In this document: piece after piece, positions 27,408-35,559 of the stretch
Position numbering within the stretch: the stretch's first letter is position 1
Layout: each line of letters opens with the position of its first letter
Origin: Nostoc calcicola FACHB-3891
GTDB taxonomy: Bacteria > Cyanobacteriota > Cyanobacteriia > Cyanobacteriales > Nostocaceae
Direction of reading: 5' to 3'
Assembly (NCBI RefSeq): GCF_014697355.1
Contig: NZ_JACJRQ010000017.1
Coordinates: 1-64,000 of the forward strand
Length of the DNA stretch: 64,000 nucleotides
Notes under the pieces: generated by a model
The model's database searches: none
What the model was told of the DNA's origin: nothing
What the model saw: the letters and a program-made list of their open reading frames with translations, nothing else
Made by a program: the position numbers and the translations under genes

Positions 27408-28028
27408 TCACACTCCTTCAATGGCAGCAACGATACCAAAGACTAAAAACAGACATCCGCCAATCAGGGTGAGTTGACGCTCGGAAATGCGACCAGCGAT
27501 CATTTTGCCGCCGATAACAGCGATCGCTGCACAAATCGCATGTCCCAAAATTGCACCTATGGTCACTCCAATTGGGTTATTTCCGGCTGCTAGGGCAATG
27601 GTGGCAATTTGAGTGCGATCGCCCCACTCTGCCATAAATGTTAATCCAAAAGCCTCTATTAAAATTGCTAAGGAACTTTTTTGCTTTGGTAGCTGCAAAT
27701 CTGCCTGTTTCACCGCAGCTTCCGCCTCTTCTACAACTTCAGTATCACAACTAGAGGCAGACATTTTACTAGCGTCGTACAAAAGTTTCAGACCAAAGGC
27801 GATAAACAAAATTATTTCCGCATAATGAATATAAACTTTTGGCAATAAAGACGCTGCTTGTCCAAATAGCACCGAAAGGATTGTCATCGCGGCTAAAGCA
27901 GCTGTCACTCCTGCAAATACCAATTTACGGGGGTGGTGCATTGCCAAAATCACAGCAATAAAAAATGTTTTATCGCCTAGTTCTGAAACTGTAATTAATA
28001 ATAAACCTGCGGTAAAAGCTGTTAACAC
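27408..28028 (-). CDS. mnx: TMEM165/GDT1-family manganese transporter (Mnx type)
   Basis: 206 residues with six transmembrane helices in two homologous halves. Each half has the family signature E-x-G-D-(K/R)-T: ELGDKTFFIAVILAMHH (about 17-33) and EWGDRTQIATIALAAGN (about 135-151). The cyanobacterial member Mnx moves Mn2+ out of the cytoplasm, into the thylakoid lumen. The acidic loop between the halves (DTEVVEEAEAAVKQ) is cytoplasmic. The leader carries a yybP-ykoY manganese riboswitch with a terminator, which strongly supports Mn2+ as the regulatory ligand and substrate. Confidence 0.93.
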   Translation of the reverse strand: MLTAFTAGLLLITVSELGDKTFFIAVILAMHHPRKLVFAGVTAALAAMTILSVLFGQAASLLPKVYIHYAEIILFIAFGLKLLYDASKMSASSCDTEVVEEAEAAVKQADLQLPKQKSSLAILIEAFGLTFMAEWGDRTQIATIALAAGNNPIGVTIGAILGHAICAAIAVIGGKMIAGRISERQLTLIGGCLFLVFGIVAAIEGV

Positions 28029-28083
28029 TCTCTCAAGCTCCTGAAGAATCGTTTACCGATGTGAAGCTTGATGAGAACCAAAA

Positions 28084-28128
28084 GACCTCACCAAGTTTAC
28101 ACTTTTCGGTGTGAACTTAGTGAAGGTC
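28084..28128 (-). terminator. Riboswitch-controlled intrinsic terminator
   Basis: On the minus strand GACCTTCACTAAGTTCACAC pairs with GTGTAAACTTGGTGAGGTC (some mismatches), followed by TTTT. Its 5' arm overlaps the GCGAGACC of the riboswitch P1 stem, so folding of the ligand-bound aptamer would compete with the terminator. Confidence 0.85.
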
Positions 28129-28236
28129 TCGCTTTCAAATATTTATTACTTGCCACCTGAGCCAGGCTCATCGCCAGTATGTTGACTCAGGTGTACTGGC
28201 TTTGAAATTTTTTGCCAGCAGCTACTCCCCTTCTAT
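28119..28236 (-). promoter_or_regulatory. yybP-ykoY manganese riboswitch
   Basis: On the minus strand the conserved pieces appear in order: AAGGGGAGTAGC, a variable P2 arm (GCTGGC ... GCCAGT), GTCAACATACTGG, a P4-like arm (CCTGAG/CTCAGG) and GCGAGACCTT closing P1. This is the yybP-ykoY consensus, which senses Mn2+. It lies about 90 bp upstream of the Mnx-type transporter and is followed by a terminator, so it should switch transcription on when Mn2+ is high. Confidence 0.9.
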
Positions 28237-28325
28237 TGCGAGATTGATTTTACATCTATTTCAAGTACAAGTCAAGGCAGCAGATAAGTGAAAGATAAGT
28301 GAAAACATGCACCTAAATTAAGTGG

Positions 28326-28793
28326 TTACTGAGGTAAAAACTCATCATTTGTGACTTCTGGTAGTTGGTATGGACAGTTCACAGGAAAGGATTCCACTGA
28401 CAAACCAGTTTCAGCTTTTGCTTGCTTAACCGCTTGTGTATAACACTCCACAAAAATACTCTCAAGATAGGATTTGAGACTAGGCGAATCATCTAGAGCT
28501 TCTTTGACACGTCTACGATGTTCAATGATGCTTCCTTCCCAACTACCACTTCTGTTGTCGGGCTGAAATTGCCACTTGAGCAAATGCACTAGAATTACAA
28601 TCAGATTACTTTTGAGACTCCCACGTTCACTCCTTCCCATATCGGCAATTTCTTCAATGAGATTCTCCCAGTCCACATCCGCGTAGTCTTGACTTTGCAA
28701 TTTTTCGAGAGTCGTTTCTATCCATTGCAAGTAGTCCCTGTCATATAATAGGGTTTGGGAATGGGCCTTTAGGGAAGACATGGCAGTTTCCAT
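28326..28793 (-). CDS. DUF29 family protein
   Basis: 155 residues with the DUF29 pattern: YDRDYLQWIETTLEKLQSQ near the N-terminus, DWENLIEEIADMGRSER (about 41-57), LIVILVHLLKWQFQPD (about 64-79) and SWEGSIIEHRRRVKEALDD. DUF29 proteins are numerous in cyanobacteria and small; no function is established. ATG at 28793 and at 28781 are both possible starts. It is monocistronic. Confidence 0.9.
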   Translation of the reverse strand: METAMSSLKAHSQTLLYDRDYLQWIETTLEKLQSQDYADVDWENLIEEIADMGRSERGSLKSNLIVILVHLLKWQFQPDNRSGSWEGSIIEHRRRVKEALDDSPSLKSYLESIFVECYTQAVKQAKAETGLSVESFPVNCPYQLPEVTNDEFLPQ

Positions 28794-28837
28794 TGGGAAT
28801 GATTTAGATAGTCACTGTGATTCTAGTCTGAAAGAAC

Positions 28838-28926
28838 AGACCTCTTGTATAAATATTTTTTTGTCTCACGTAGAGGTGCTGAGGCGCAGAGAAGAGAACG
28901 CAAAGAAAGACTTTTGCAAGAAGTCT
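28838..28926. mobile_element. Short repeat element, AGACCTCTTG family
   Basis: The ends AGACCTCTTG and CAAGAAGTCT are near-inverted copies. The interior (GAGGCGCAGAGAAGAGAACGC) is almost identical to that at 16244-16328. The same ends bound 46036-46151. Confidence 0.6.
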
Positions 28927-28938
28927 AATGTGATCGTA

Positions 28939-29481
28939 CTAAAAAGCATTTTTTTTCTGTTCGCGCTTGCTTTTTTCATTACTTAGTGCTTTTTTAAAAT
29001 CCTTATCTCCTGTAGGAAAAACTTCTGCCTCATTAGTGATGGTATTGTACTGCTTGTTGATTAGCTCGACTTCTTTCGACAGTTGAGCTACATCAATCAA
29101 ATTATCTGCAAATAACGCTATAAGTTTCTCGCATTCCCGTTGAACTTCAAGGTAGCTGTTAGCAATTCTTCGATGCCCTTCAAAAGATTTTTGAAAATTA
29201 AAAAATGTTTGTATACCACCACAACTAGCAGCAATCATAGCCATGAATCCGCTAATCCATTTTGCAATCTCTGGTAAATTTGCTGAAATAGTTCCAAAAA
29301 GTACAGAACCTAAAGTTACGTTTATAACTATTGCAACAGAGCCAAATAAGTTATTGTGGAAATGATGTCTTTCGGCAGCATGAAAATGTTGATGTTTATT
29401 CAAACGGGCATTTCGAGCTATCTGCTCTAGATAAATGAGTATTTGTGGGTCAACGCTCAAATCCGTAGTCATACAGTTCAT
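28939..29481 (-). CDS. SLATT-domain membrane protein
   Basis: 180 residues. The order is the SLATT one: an N-terminal helix with basic and His residues (RNARLNKHQHFHAAERHHFH), two transmembrane helices (about 46-66 and 73-92), then a long helix with SYLEVQRECEKLIALF and a charged C-terminus ending KSKREQKKNAF. SLATT proteins are predicted pore-forming effectors linked to nucleotide-based signalling and anti-phage conflict. No SMODS cyclase or SLOG gene is adjacent, so the trigger is not visible. A second ATG at 29472 is possible. Confidence 0.75.
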   Translation of the reverse strand: MNCMTTDLSVDPQILIYLEQIARNARLNKHQHFHAAERHHFHNNLFGSVAIVINVTLGSVLFGTISANLPEIAKWISGFMAMIAASCGGIQTFFNFQKSFEGHRRIANSYLEVQRECEKLIALFADNLIDVAQLSKEVELINKQYNTITNEAEVFPTGDKDFKKALSNEKSKREQKKNAF

Positions 29482-29741
29482 CTTACTTGCCAGGTACAGA
29501 CTGATCTACAAACTGAAGTTGCTGCTTTTCGGATTCGTTTTTAGATATTTTTATATTTTCTCTAAAACTGAGATATTCCCGTACTCATGGCTTAGATATT
29601 CCATAAAACTATCAATAAGATCAGAGGTGATTATTCAATCACCTCAATCATCGCTTACCTGCCTATGATGCCGATTGATTCAAAAAAGTGGGTCGTTCAA
29701 TTAATAAATCATGCACAAGGGTAATACCAAGTCTTATCTGG

Positions 29742-30701
29742 TCATGCAAGTCCAACCAACTTTGCACTTAGTTCCCACATGCGATCGCCTTTTTCATCAT
29801 CGCGGGCTTGAGGAGAAACCTTTTGCACAAAGGACTTGCCATCTTTCTTCTGACGATTTCCCCAACTCCAATAAGCACCAGATTGATTATATTCAGGGTC
29901 AGCAACAACGGTAGCAACCCGTTCTCCCGCCAACTCTTGAGATACATATCCCCCAGTGATGTACTTTTGGAATAATGGGAAAAGTTTCTGAAACAGGGGA
30001 TAGTGGTTTCGAAATAACGGCGTTTCTGCAACACATCCCGGATAAAGAGAACTGAAAACAATATTGGTTGACTCATGATAGCGCCGATGCAGTTCTCTCA
30101 TGGTCAACACGTTGCATACCTTGCTGTCTTTGTAGGCTTTGACTGGTTCAAATTTTTTGCCATCAATCATCGAAATTGGGTCTTTAAAGCCCTGTGCAAA
30201 GCCCTGAAAATCGCCCAAGTCTGGACGCGGCGGAATCTTCCCACCGAGTTCGTCTGGATTGTGGGTAACAGTTCCCAAAATCACCAGCCTTGGCTGTGAA
30301 GATGACTTCTGCAAATCCTCTAACAAAAGGTTGCACAAAAGGAAATGCCCAAGATGATTGGTAGTGACAGTTAACTCGTAACCTTCTGGGCTTCGTAATG
30401 GTTCTTTGATTAAGGGCATATAAATTGCTGCGTTGCAAACCAAAGCATCCAGAGATCTACCCGTTGCCCGGAAGTTATTTACAAACTGTCGAACGCTTTC
30501 CAAGGAGCCAAGGTCAATATGTATGCTGGTATAGCTGTTGTAAGGGATGTCCACAGCTTGGGCAGCTTGTTGTGCCTTTGCTAAATCCCGACACGCTAGC
30601 ACCACGTACCATCCTCTTTGGGCAAGAGCTTTTGCAGCGTACAAACCGACCCCCGAAGAAGCGCCGGTGATTACAACTGTTGATTTCCTATCCTGTGCCA
30701 T
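29742..30701 (-). CDS. por: Light-dependent protochlorophyllide oxidoreductase
   Basis: 319 residues, the normal LPOR length. It has an SDR cofactor motif TGASSGVGLYAAKAL (about 12-26), the NAAIY segment, and the catalytic YKDSK (Tyr and Lys, about 189-193). The LPOR-specific lid and substrate cysteine regions are also present (NPDELGGKIPPRPDLGDF; SLYPGCVAETPLFR). It reduces protochlorophyllide to chlorophyllide using light and NADPH, on or near the thylakoid membrane. It is monocistronic in this window. Confidence 0.97.
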   Translation of the reverse strand: MAQDRKSTVVITGASSGVGLYAAKALAQRGWYVVLACRDLAKAQQAAQAVDIPYNSYTSIHIDLGSLESVRQFVNNFRATGRSLDALVCNAAIYMPLIKEPLRSPEGYELTVTTNHLGHFLLCNLLLEDLQKSSSQPRLVILGTVTHNPDELGGKIPPRPDLGDFQGFAQGFKDPISMIDGKKFEPVKAYKDSKVCNVLTMRELHRRYHESTNIVFSSLYPGCVAETPLFRNHYPLFQKLFPLFQKYITGGYVSQELAGERVATVVADPEYNQSGAYWSWGNRQKKDGKSFVQKVSPQARDDEKGDRMWELSAKLVGLA

Positions 30702-30809
30702 TCTATTGAGACTCTATGAATCACCTTTTTCTATCTCCAGGATTTTACCTTGAACAGCAGAAGGCTTACACCATAATATTTCATACTTGGTATATTTTTT
30801 GGCCGCTTC

Positions 30810-31019
30810 TCACTCAGTTCGATTGAGTTTCTCTAAGAGAAGAGCTTCTACCTCGCTCTTAGGATGGTCTAGATCAAAAGGATAGGGTTGTTGTGTAGCA
30901 GAGTCACAACGACTCATCAAAACTTGCAATGCAGCCCGAAATGCTTCTTCTTCATTTCTATGTTCTGAAATATACTTTTTTAGTTCAGTATTGGTCATTT
31001 GATTGAGGTTCTGCATCAT
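30810..31019 (-). CDS. Small acidic protein, DUF6887-like
   Basis: About 69 residues from the start at 31019 (MMQNLNQM), which overlaps the upstream stop as ATGA. The core TNTELKKYISEHRNEEEAFRAALQVL matches in layout the second gene of the plus-strand pair (NDRELKSYLLTHKDDKEAFYAYM). An upstream in-frame ATG at 31034 is less likely. It pairs with the gene before it in a translationally coupled unit. Function unknown; the DUF label is from memory of the pattern. Confidence 0.7.
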   Translation of the reverse strand: MMQNLNQMTNTELKKYISEHRNEEEAFRAALQVLMSRCDSATQQPYPFDLDHPKSEVEALLLEKLNRTE

Positions 31020-31198
31020 AGAACAAATGTCCAATTCTCATTTTGATTAATTATGACTGCAATCTCATAGTCCAAACCAGCCTGAATATAAAGCGTTTTC
31101 AAGTTTTGGTCGTAGCGAAAAACCTGGATGGGCTGATACAGATTAGAAAGTAACTGGCAAAGGAATATCGCTGTATTTGATTGTTTCTGTGTTGGCAT
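31016..31198 (-). CDS. Small protein, DUF6888-like
   Basis: 60 residues. The pattern NTAIFLCQLLSNLYQPIQVFRYDQNLKTLYIQAG aligns with QLQCLYRLCHQLTNVMFQPIHIVRLDERSLNIFILAG of the plus-strand gene at 31897. So this is the first member of a two-gene unit present twice here. It overlaps the next gene by 4 bp (ATGA) and diverges from the ribbon-helix-helix-like gene with 68 bp between starts. Function unknown. Confidence 0.7.
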   Translation of the reverse strand: MPTQKQSNTAIFLCQLLSNLYQPIQVFRYDQNLKTLYIQAGLDYEIAVIINQNENWTFVL

Positions 31199-31225
31199 GA
31201 TGTGGCTGCTGCAATTTTTATGTAA

Positions 31226-31258
31226 TTATGTTACTAATATAATGTAAACAGAACATAA
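31226..31258. promoter_or_regulatory. Candidate operator between divergent genes
   Basis: Inverted repeat TTATGTT (31226-31232) / AACATAA (31252-31258), 19 bp apart, in the 68-bp divergent promoter. It could be bound by the adjacent ribbon-helix-helix-like protein (inference). Confidence 0.35.
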
Positions 31259-31266
31259 TATATACG

Positions 31267-31809
31267 ATGCCAGTTATCAGAATACCCGATCCTATTTACA
31301 AGAGGCTCCAAGCGATGGCCATACCTTTTGAAGATACACCTATCACTGTTATTGAGAAGTTGTTGAATGAATATGAAGCACTGCACCAGCCTCAGCAAAT
31401 TTCTGAAATTGAAAACTATAAAGTTATTGAGCCTGATATTGTAACCAATTTACAGCATACCAGAGTGCTTCGAGCCATCATGGGTGGTGAGGAAATTCAT
31501 CAACCGAACTGGAACAAAATCGTCGATGCAGCACACGAAATCGCTATTCGACAGGGACTTTCTGTAGACGAACTCATCAAGCTAACCCTTGCTCATGTTG
31601 TTAAGGGCGAAAAAATTAACTCTGGTTTTCATTATTTGCCAGAGGTAAACATTTCAATACAAGGTGTAGATTCAAATCTTGCTTGGCGTAATACTTTACA
31701 CTTAATGAAGAATTTGAAAATGCCAATTGAAATACACTTCGAGTGGCGCGCCAAAGAGGGAGCAGCACATCCCGGTGAGAAAGGTAAGCTAATTTGGAAT
31801 CCTAAGTAG
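31267..31809 (+). CDS. Protein with ribbon-helix-helix-like N-terminus
   Basis: 180 residues. Residues 1-36 (MPVIRIPDPIYKRLQAMA...TVIEKLLNEYE) look like a beta strand followed by two helices, the layout of RHH DNA-binding proteins. A helical middle carries a second helix-turn-helix-like stretch (AIRQGLSVDELIKLTLAHV), and the unassigned C-terminal domain ends HFEWRAKEGAAHPGEKGKLIW. It sits between two inverted copies of a DUF6888/DUF6887-like pair, suggesting it controls them. I do not recognise the full-length family. Confidence 0.65.
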   Translation: MPVIRIPDPIYKRLQAMAIPFEDTPITVIEKLLNEYEALHQPQQISEIENYKVIEPDIVTNLQHTRVLRAIMGGEEIHQPNWNKIVDAAHEIAIRQGLSVDELIKLTLAHVVKGEKINSGFHYLPEVNISIQGVDSNLAWRNTLHLMKNLKMPIEIHFEWRAKEGAAHPGEKGKLIWNPK

Positions 31810-31833
31810 GATGTGAGAGTCACAACTGCGAGA

Positions 31834-31880
31834 AAATTTGTCTGTAACAAATTTAATGTAAATTTGTTACAGACAAATTT
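31834..31880. terminator. 22-bp perfect inverted repeat with 3-nt loop
   Basis: Arms 31834-31855 and 31859-31880 are perfect reverse complements (AAATTTGTCTGTAACAAATT... and its mirror) around ATG. It may be a terminator for the gene before it and/or an operator for the pair that starts 17 bp later; there is no U-run. Confidence 0.6.
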
Positions 31881-31896
31881 ATAAATAGAAAAATTT

Positions 31897-32106
31897 ATGG
31901 TAAAAAAACTAACAAATGATAATCTACAACCAACAGCAGAACAGCTACAATGCTTATATAGACTTTGCCATCAGCTTACAAATGTGATGTTCCAGCCGAT
32001 TCACATCGTGCGATTAGATGAGCGATCGCTAAATATATTTATCTTAGCTGGACAAAATGAAGAAATAGAGCTAGAAATTACACCAAATGGTAGTATAGAA
32101 CCATGA
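31897..32106 (+). CDS. Small protein, DUF6888-like (second copy)
   Basis: 69 residues, the plus-strand homologue of the gene at 31016-31198 (shared QxxYxLxxQL...QPIxxxRxDxxxxxxxIxAGxxxE pattern). The start ATG follows the 22-bp hairpin closely. It overlaps the next gene by ATGA, the same coupling as in the other pair. Function unknown. Confidence 0.7.
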   Translation: MVKKLTNDNLQPTAEQLQCLYRLCHQLTNVMFQPIHIVRLDERSLNIFILAGQNEEIELEITPNGSIEP

Positions 32107-32303
32107 ATAAGGTAAACTATGCAGCAATGAATGACCGAGAGCTAAAGAGCTACCTTCTCACCCATAAGGATGATAAGGAAGCTTTTTATGCTTATATGAA
32201 TAGACGGAAAGCTCGCCCTCACGATGCTGCAATAAAATTAAACGATCCAGCTTGGGAAGAAAAGATAATAGCTGTGATTCAAAAACAATTAGGCTCTGAT
32301 TAA
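32103..32303 (+). CDS. Small acidic protein, DUF6887-like (second copy)
   Basis: 66 residues, homologous in layout to the gene at 30810-31019 (M-N-D-R-E-L-K-S-Y-L, then K-E-A-F). It ends with DPAWEEKIIAVIQKQLGSD, like the other copy's PKSEVEALLLEKLNR. It starts within the stop of the preceding gene. Function unknown. Confidence 0.7.
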   Translation: MNKVNYAAMNDRELKSYLLTHKDDKEAFYAYMNRRKARPHDAAIKLNDPAWEEKIIAVIQKQLGSD

Positions 32304-32382
32304 TCATTTATATCGATATTCTTAATCGAGGCGGACAAAGTTTTTGTAGTCCCCTCGATTTTCGATATAAATTGACTTTTCG

Positions 32383-34110
32383 TTAATACTTTCTTTCTTT
32401 TGGCTCAAACATAGTAATCGCCACAGGTCGATACTGTATATCAATTCCCGCTGGTGAATAATAAGCCATTGTGTGTTTGAGAAAGTTAGCATCATCTCGC
32501 TGTGAATAATCTTCGCGGAAATGTGCGCCGCGACTTTCTTGGCGATTCAGCGCTGATGCCAAAATTGTCTGTCCTACTACCATCAAACTTCGCAGTTCCA
32601 AGGCTTCCACAAGTTCGGTATTCCAGCAACTACCTTTGTCATCTAAATAAATTTGTGGATATTGCTGTTGGATTTCTTCTAGTTTTTCTAGTCCTTCACT
32701 CATTAATGCCTCAGTGCGGAAAACACCGCAATACTCAGTCATACAATCTTGGAAGGCTTGACGAACTTGATTAATCCGATACTCTCCTGGTTGTTCTAAC
32801 AAAGCTTGGATTTGTTGCTGGGCTTCTTTGAGGTAGCGTTGCTCATCCACAGAAGGCAATTTACGTTTTTGCACAAATTGAGCGATCGCCGCCCCAGTGC
32901 GTTTACCATAAACTACACACTCCAAAAGTGAATTACTACCTAAGCGATTCGCCCCATGTACGGAAACACAAGCTGTTTCCCCAGCGGCAAAGAAAGCTTC
33001 AACTAAGCCATCGCCACTACTGCGGACTTGACCATCGATGTTCACTGGGATACCACCCATACAATAATGAATTGTCGGGCGTACTGGCATAGGTTGAGTT
33101 ACAGCATCAACACCTACTAGTCGATGGGCTTCTTCCCAACAGAAGGGAACGCGACTCATAATTTTTTCTTTACCCATGTGTCGCAAATCAAGATAGACAA
33201 AGGGACCGCCAGCGCTACCGTCAGAATGGACACCACGACCGGCGCGAATTTCATAAGCGATCGCCCGTGAGGTAATATCACGAGGGGCTAGTTCCATACG
33301 ACTGGGTGCGTAGTTCGCCATAAAGCGATCGCCTTCGCTATTAATCAAATACGCCCCTTCACCGCGTACTGCTTCTGAAATCAGCACTCCTACCGGATAT
33401 AAACCAGTGGGATGAAATTGCACAAATTCCATATCTTCTAAGGGCAACCCGGCGATCGCAGTCATTGCTAAACCATCACCCGAAGAAGCGTAATCATTGG
33501 AGGTGGTGTTATAAACGCGACCATAGCCACCTGTAGCAAACATCACTGCCTTAGCCCGCACAACCTCAATATGTCCATCCAACAGATGAAACATCACCAC
33601 ACCCTTGGCCTGCCCCTCTTCTAAAATGAGGCGCATCACGTACCACTCTTCATAAACTTGCACCCCATAACGCCGGAGGTTGTTAACTAATTCATGCAAA
33701 ATTGCGTGACCAGTCTTGTCTGCGGCGTAGCAAGTGCGGTTGTGGGAATGTCCGCCAAAAGCCCTTTGAGCAATACGACCGTCAGCTAACCGCGAGAACA
33801 AAACGCCCATGTGTTCCAAGTCAATTACTACATCTGGCGCTTCCTGGGCGAGAATTGCCACAGCATCTTGATCTGCTAAATAGTCAGAACCCTTGACAGT
33901 ATCAAAAGCATGTGCTTCCCAGCTATCTTCGGAATCGACATTTTTCAGCGACGCAGCCATACCACCTTGGGCTGCCACCGAGTGGGAGCGAATCGGGTGT
34001 GTTTTAGCAACCACAGCGATATTTAAACTAGGGTCGGTGCGGGCAATTTCCACAGCAGCGCGACATCCCGCCAATCCACCGCCAACAATAATCACATCGT
34101 GTTCCAGCAT
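32383..34110 (-). CDS. sdhA: Succinate dehydrogenase/fumarate reductase flavoprotein subunit
   Basis: 575 residues from the preferred start at 34110 (MLEHDVIIVGGGLAG); an upstream ATG at 34134 only adds eight non-conserved residues. The FAD motif GGGLAGCRAA is N-terminal. SHSVAAQGG contains the histidine region for covalent FAD. GGHSHNRTCYAADKTGHAI and HYCMGGIPVN carry substrate-site His and Arg residues. It oxidises succinate and feeds electrons to plastoquinone on the membrane. The iron-sulfur subunit gene is not adjacent, which is usual in cyanobacteria. Confidence 0.95.
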   Translation of the reverse strand: MLEHDVIIVGGGLAGCRAAVEIARTDPSLNIAVVAKTHPIRSHSVAAQGGMAASLKNVDSEDSWEAHAFDTVKGSDYLADQDAVAILAQEAPDVVIDLEHMGVLFSRLADGRIAQRAFGGHSHNRTCYAADKTGHAILHELVNNLRRYGVQVYEEWYVMRLILEEGQAKGVVMFHLLDGHIEVVRAKAVMFATGGYGRVYNTTSNDYASSGDGLAMTAIAGLPLEDMEFVQFHPTGLYPVGVLISEAVRGEGAYLINSEGDRFMANYAPSRMELAPRDITSRAIAYEIRAGRGVHSDGSAGGPFVYLDLRHMGKEKIMSRVPFCWEEAHRLVGVDAVTQPMPVRPTIHYCMGGIPVNIDGQVRSSGDGLVEAFFAAGETACVSVHGANRLGSNSLLECVVYGKRTGAAIAQFVQKRKLPSVDEQRYLKEAQQQIQALLEQPGEYRINQVRQAFQDCMTEYCGVFRTEALMSEGLEKLEEIQQQYPQIYLDDKGSCWNTELVEALELRSLMVVGQTILASALNRQESRGAHFREDYSQRDDANFLKHTMAYYSPAGIDIQYRPVAITMFEPKERKY

Positions 34111-34322
34111 AATTAGTCCCCGACTGCAAACCACTGCTGTTCTATTGTAGAAACCTGATTCAAGCGTTTTTGAACTACACCACTTCCTGTCTTAAGGATG
34201 CATCTCTACAAAAAAATTCCCTGCCCATAGACAGGGATGTTATTACAAATTTTGAAGTCAGAAGTGAAAAATTAAAAATTAAGAGTTAACAGGCAGATGG
34301 AGTAACTCCTAACTCCTAACTC

Positions 34323-34444
34323 ACGTTTAATGTGAATTAAGCTTTGAAACCCTTGTAATTTCATAGGTAATCCCAAAACTATGATTTTGAGCGAATCTAG
34401 AAACCCTTATAGAATAAGCGGCGTTTCTAATTCACATCAGACGT
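34323..34444. mobile_element. MITE-like element, 122 bp
   Basis: The ends ACGTTTAATGTGAATTA (34323-34339) and TAATTCACATCAGACGT (34428-34444) are imperfect inverted copies. They are flanked on both sides by AACTCCT heptamer repeats. No coding capacity. Confidence 0.55.
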
Positions 34445-34485
34445 AACTCCTAACTCCTAACTCCTAACTCCTAACTCCTAACTTT

Positions 34486-34806
34486 TTAGCTAGCTACTTG
34501 TACAGGTTTTTGCTGAGACACATTACCTGGGATAGGTTCCGTTTTGGTTCCAGGTTCTACAGGAACCATTTCAATATGATTTAACAATGTAGTCACAAAC
34601 GCAAACAGCAAGAAAGGCAGCGATAGCAGAACGACGAGACCTACTGTTGCTAAAGCGTACACCGGTTTCTTAGCACCCATTAGTGCCAAAGCTGATGCCA
34701 AACTTAGGGTAATTGTAATTAACCAAACAATTATTTGACCGTAGATGTCACCAAAGGTCAGGGTACAGACATACCGATAGCTTTGAATATTATTTCCGCT
34801 CATCAC
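34486..34806 (-). CDS. Small membrane protein, unknown function
   Basis: 106 residues, with two to three hydrophobic helices (about 19-39, 44-64 and 52-72) and a soluble C-terminal tail, EPGTKTEPIPGNVSQQ. The first residues (MMSGNNIQSYRYVCTLTFGDIYGQI) look like a short cytoplasmic lead. Not recognised; it is the kind of small conserved cyanobacterial membrane protein often near photosynthetic genes, but nothing here shows its role. Confidence 0.65.
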   Translation of the reverse strand: MMSGNNIQSYRYVCTLTFGDIYGQIIVWLITITLSLASALALMGAKKPVYALATVGLVVLLSLPFLLFAFVTTLLNHIEMVPVEPGTKTEPIPGNVSQQKPVQVAS

Positions 34807-35559
34807 ATTTGCCTCAAGTCTCTCCTATAGGTTCTACCTTAGAGCTATGTTTGGCTTGCAGACAATTTCTAAATATTTTTGCAAAGTTCGTAATATAACT
34901 TCATACTTTATTTTTTTTGTTACATAAAGAAAATTCTGAGATTGGCTTCCATGCCAGAAAATATATGTGCCAGTTGCGTCAGTCCTGGTAAGGTCTAAGT
35001 TACAGATTTAAACCTGAACTGAAATCAGCCATTGAATAGTTGTTGCCGACTCGAACTCTCTGTGATAACTGAATAAGCGATCGCTGATAGCTAATTGTTC
35101 AGTATTTACAATTTTTCTGTTGAGTGTCAACACCAGAATCAACCGTATTACATAGGAAGTTAGAGTTACAACAACCAAGCTTCGAGTCACGGCAAAAATG
35201 CCAGCTTGCTCAATCGTTCAATCAAAGACCAAGAGCGCTCGATGTTGGCGTAGAGTGAGCTTTTGCCTAAATTTTTAAGTAATTTCCTGATTGCTTCTTC
35301 TATAAATAGAGGCTTTGCTCTAAAGGACAAAAAATATCATAGTGCATAAAGCCAGGATAATTTTTGTCATCTGTTAAATTCCGGATATTTAGGATATAGG
35401 ATTTAATTTTTTGCTACTCACTGTTAAGTAAATAAATCCATTCAAACCAGGATGTAAAAAGGATTTTTTGATGTTAAATTTTGAGTATTGTCCGAATTTG
35501 TTGATATAAATCAACAAAACCTTTTATTTTTCGCGGCAATAATTGTTTTAGGAGTGAAC
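34807..35559. other. Long spacer
   Basis: AT-rich, between divergent genes. One HIP1-like site (GCGATCGC, about 35078). No gene, RNA or clear repeat is seen. Confidence 0.55.

Noticed and set aside
28326..29481. DUF29 and SLATT genes as one two-gene system
   Set aside because: A repeat element separates them and each looks independently transcribed; no evidence of coupling.
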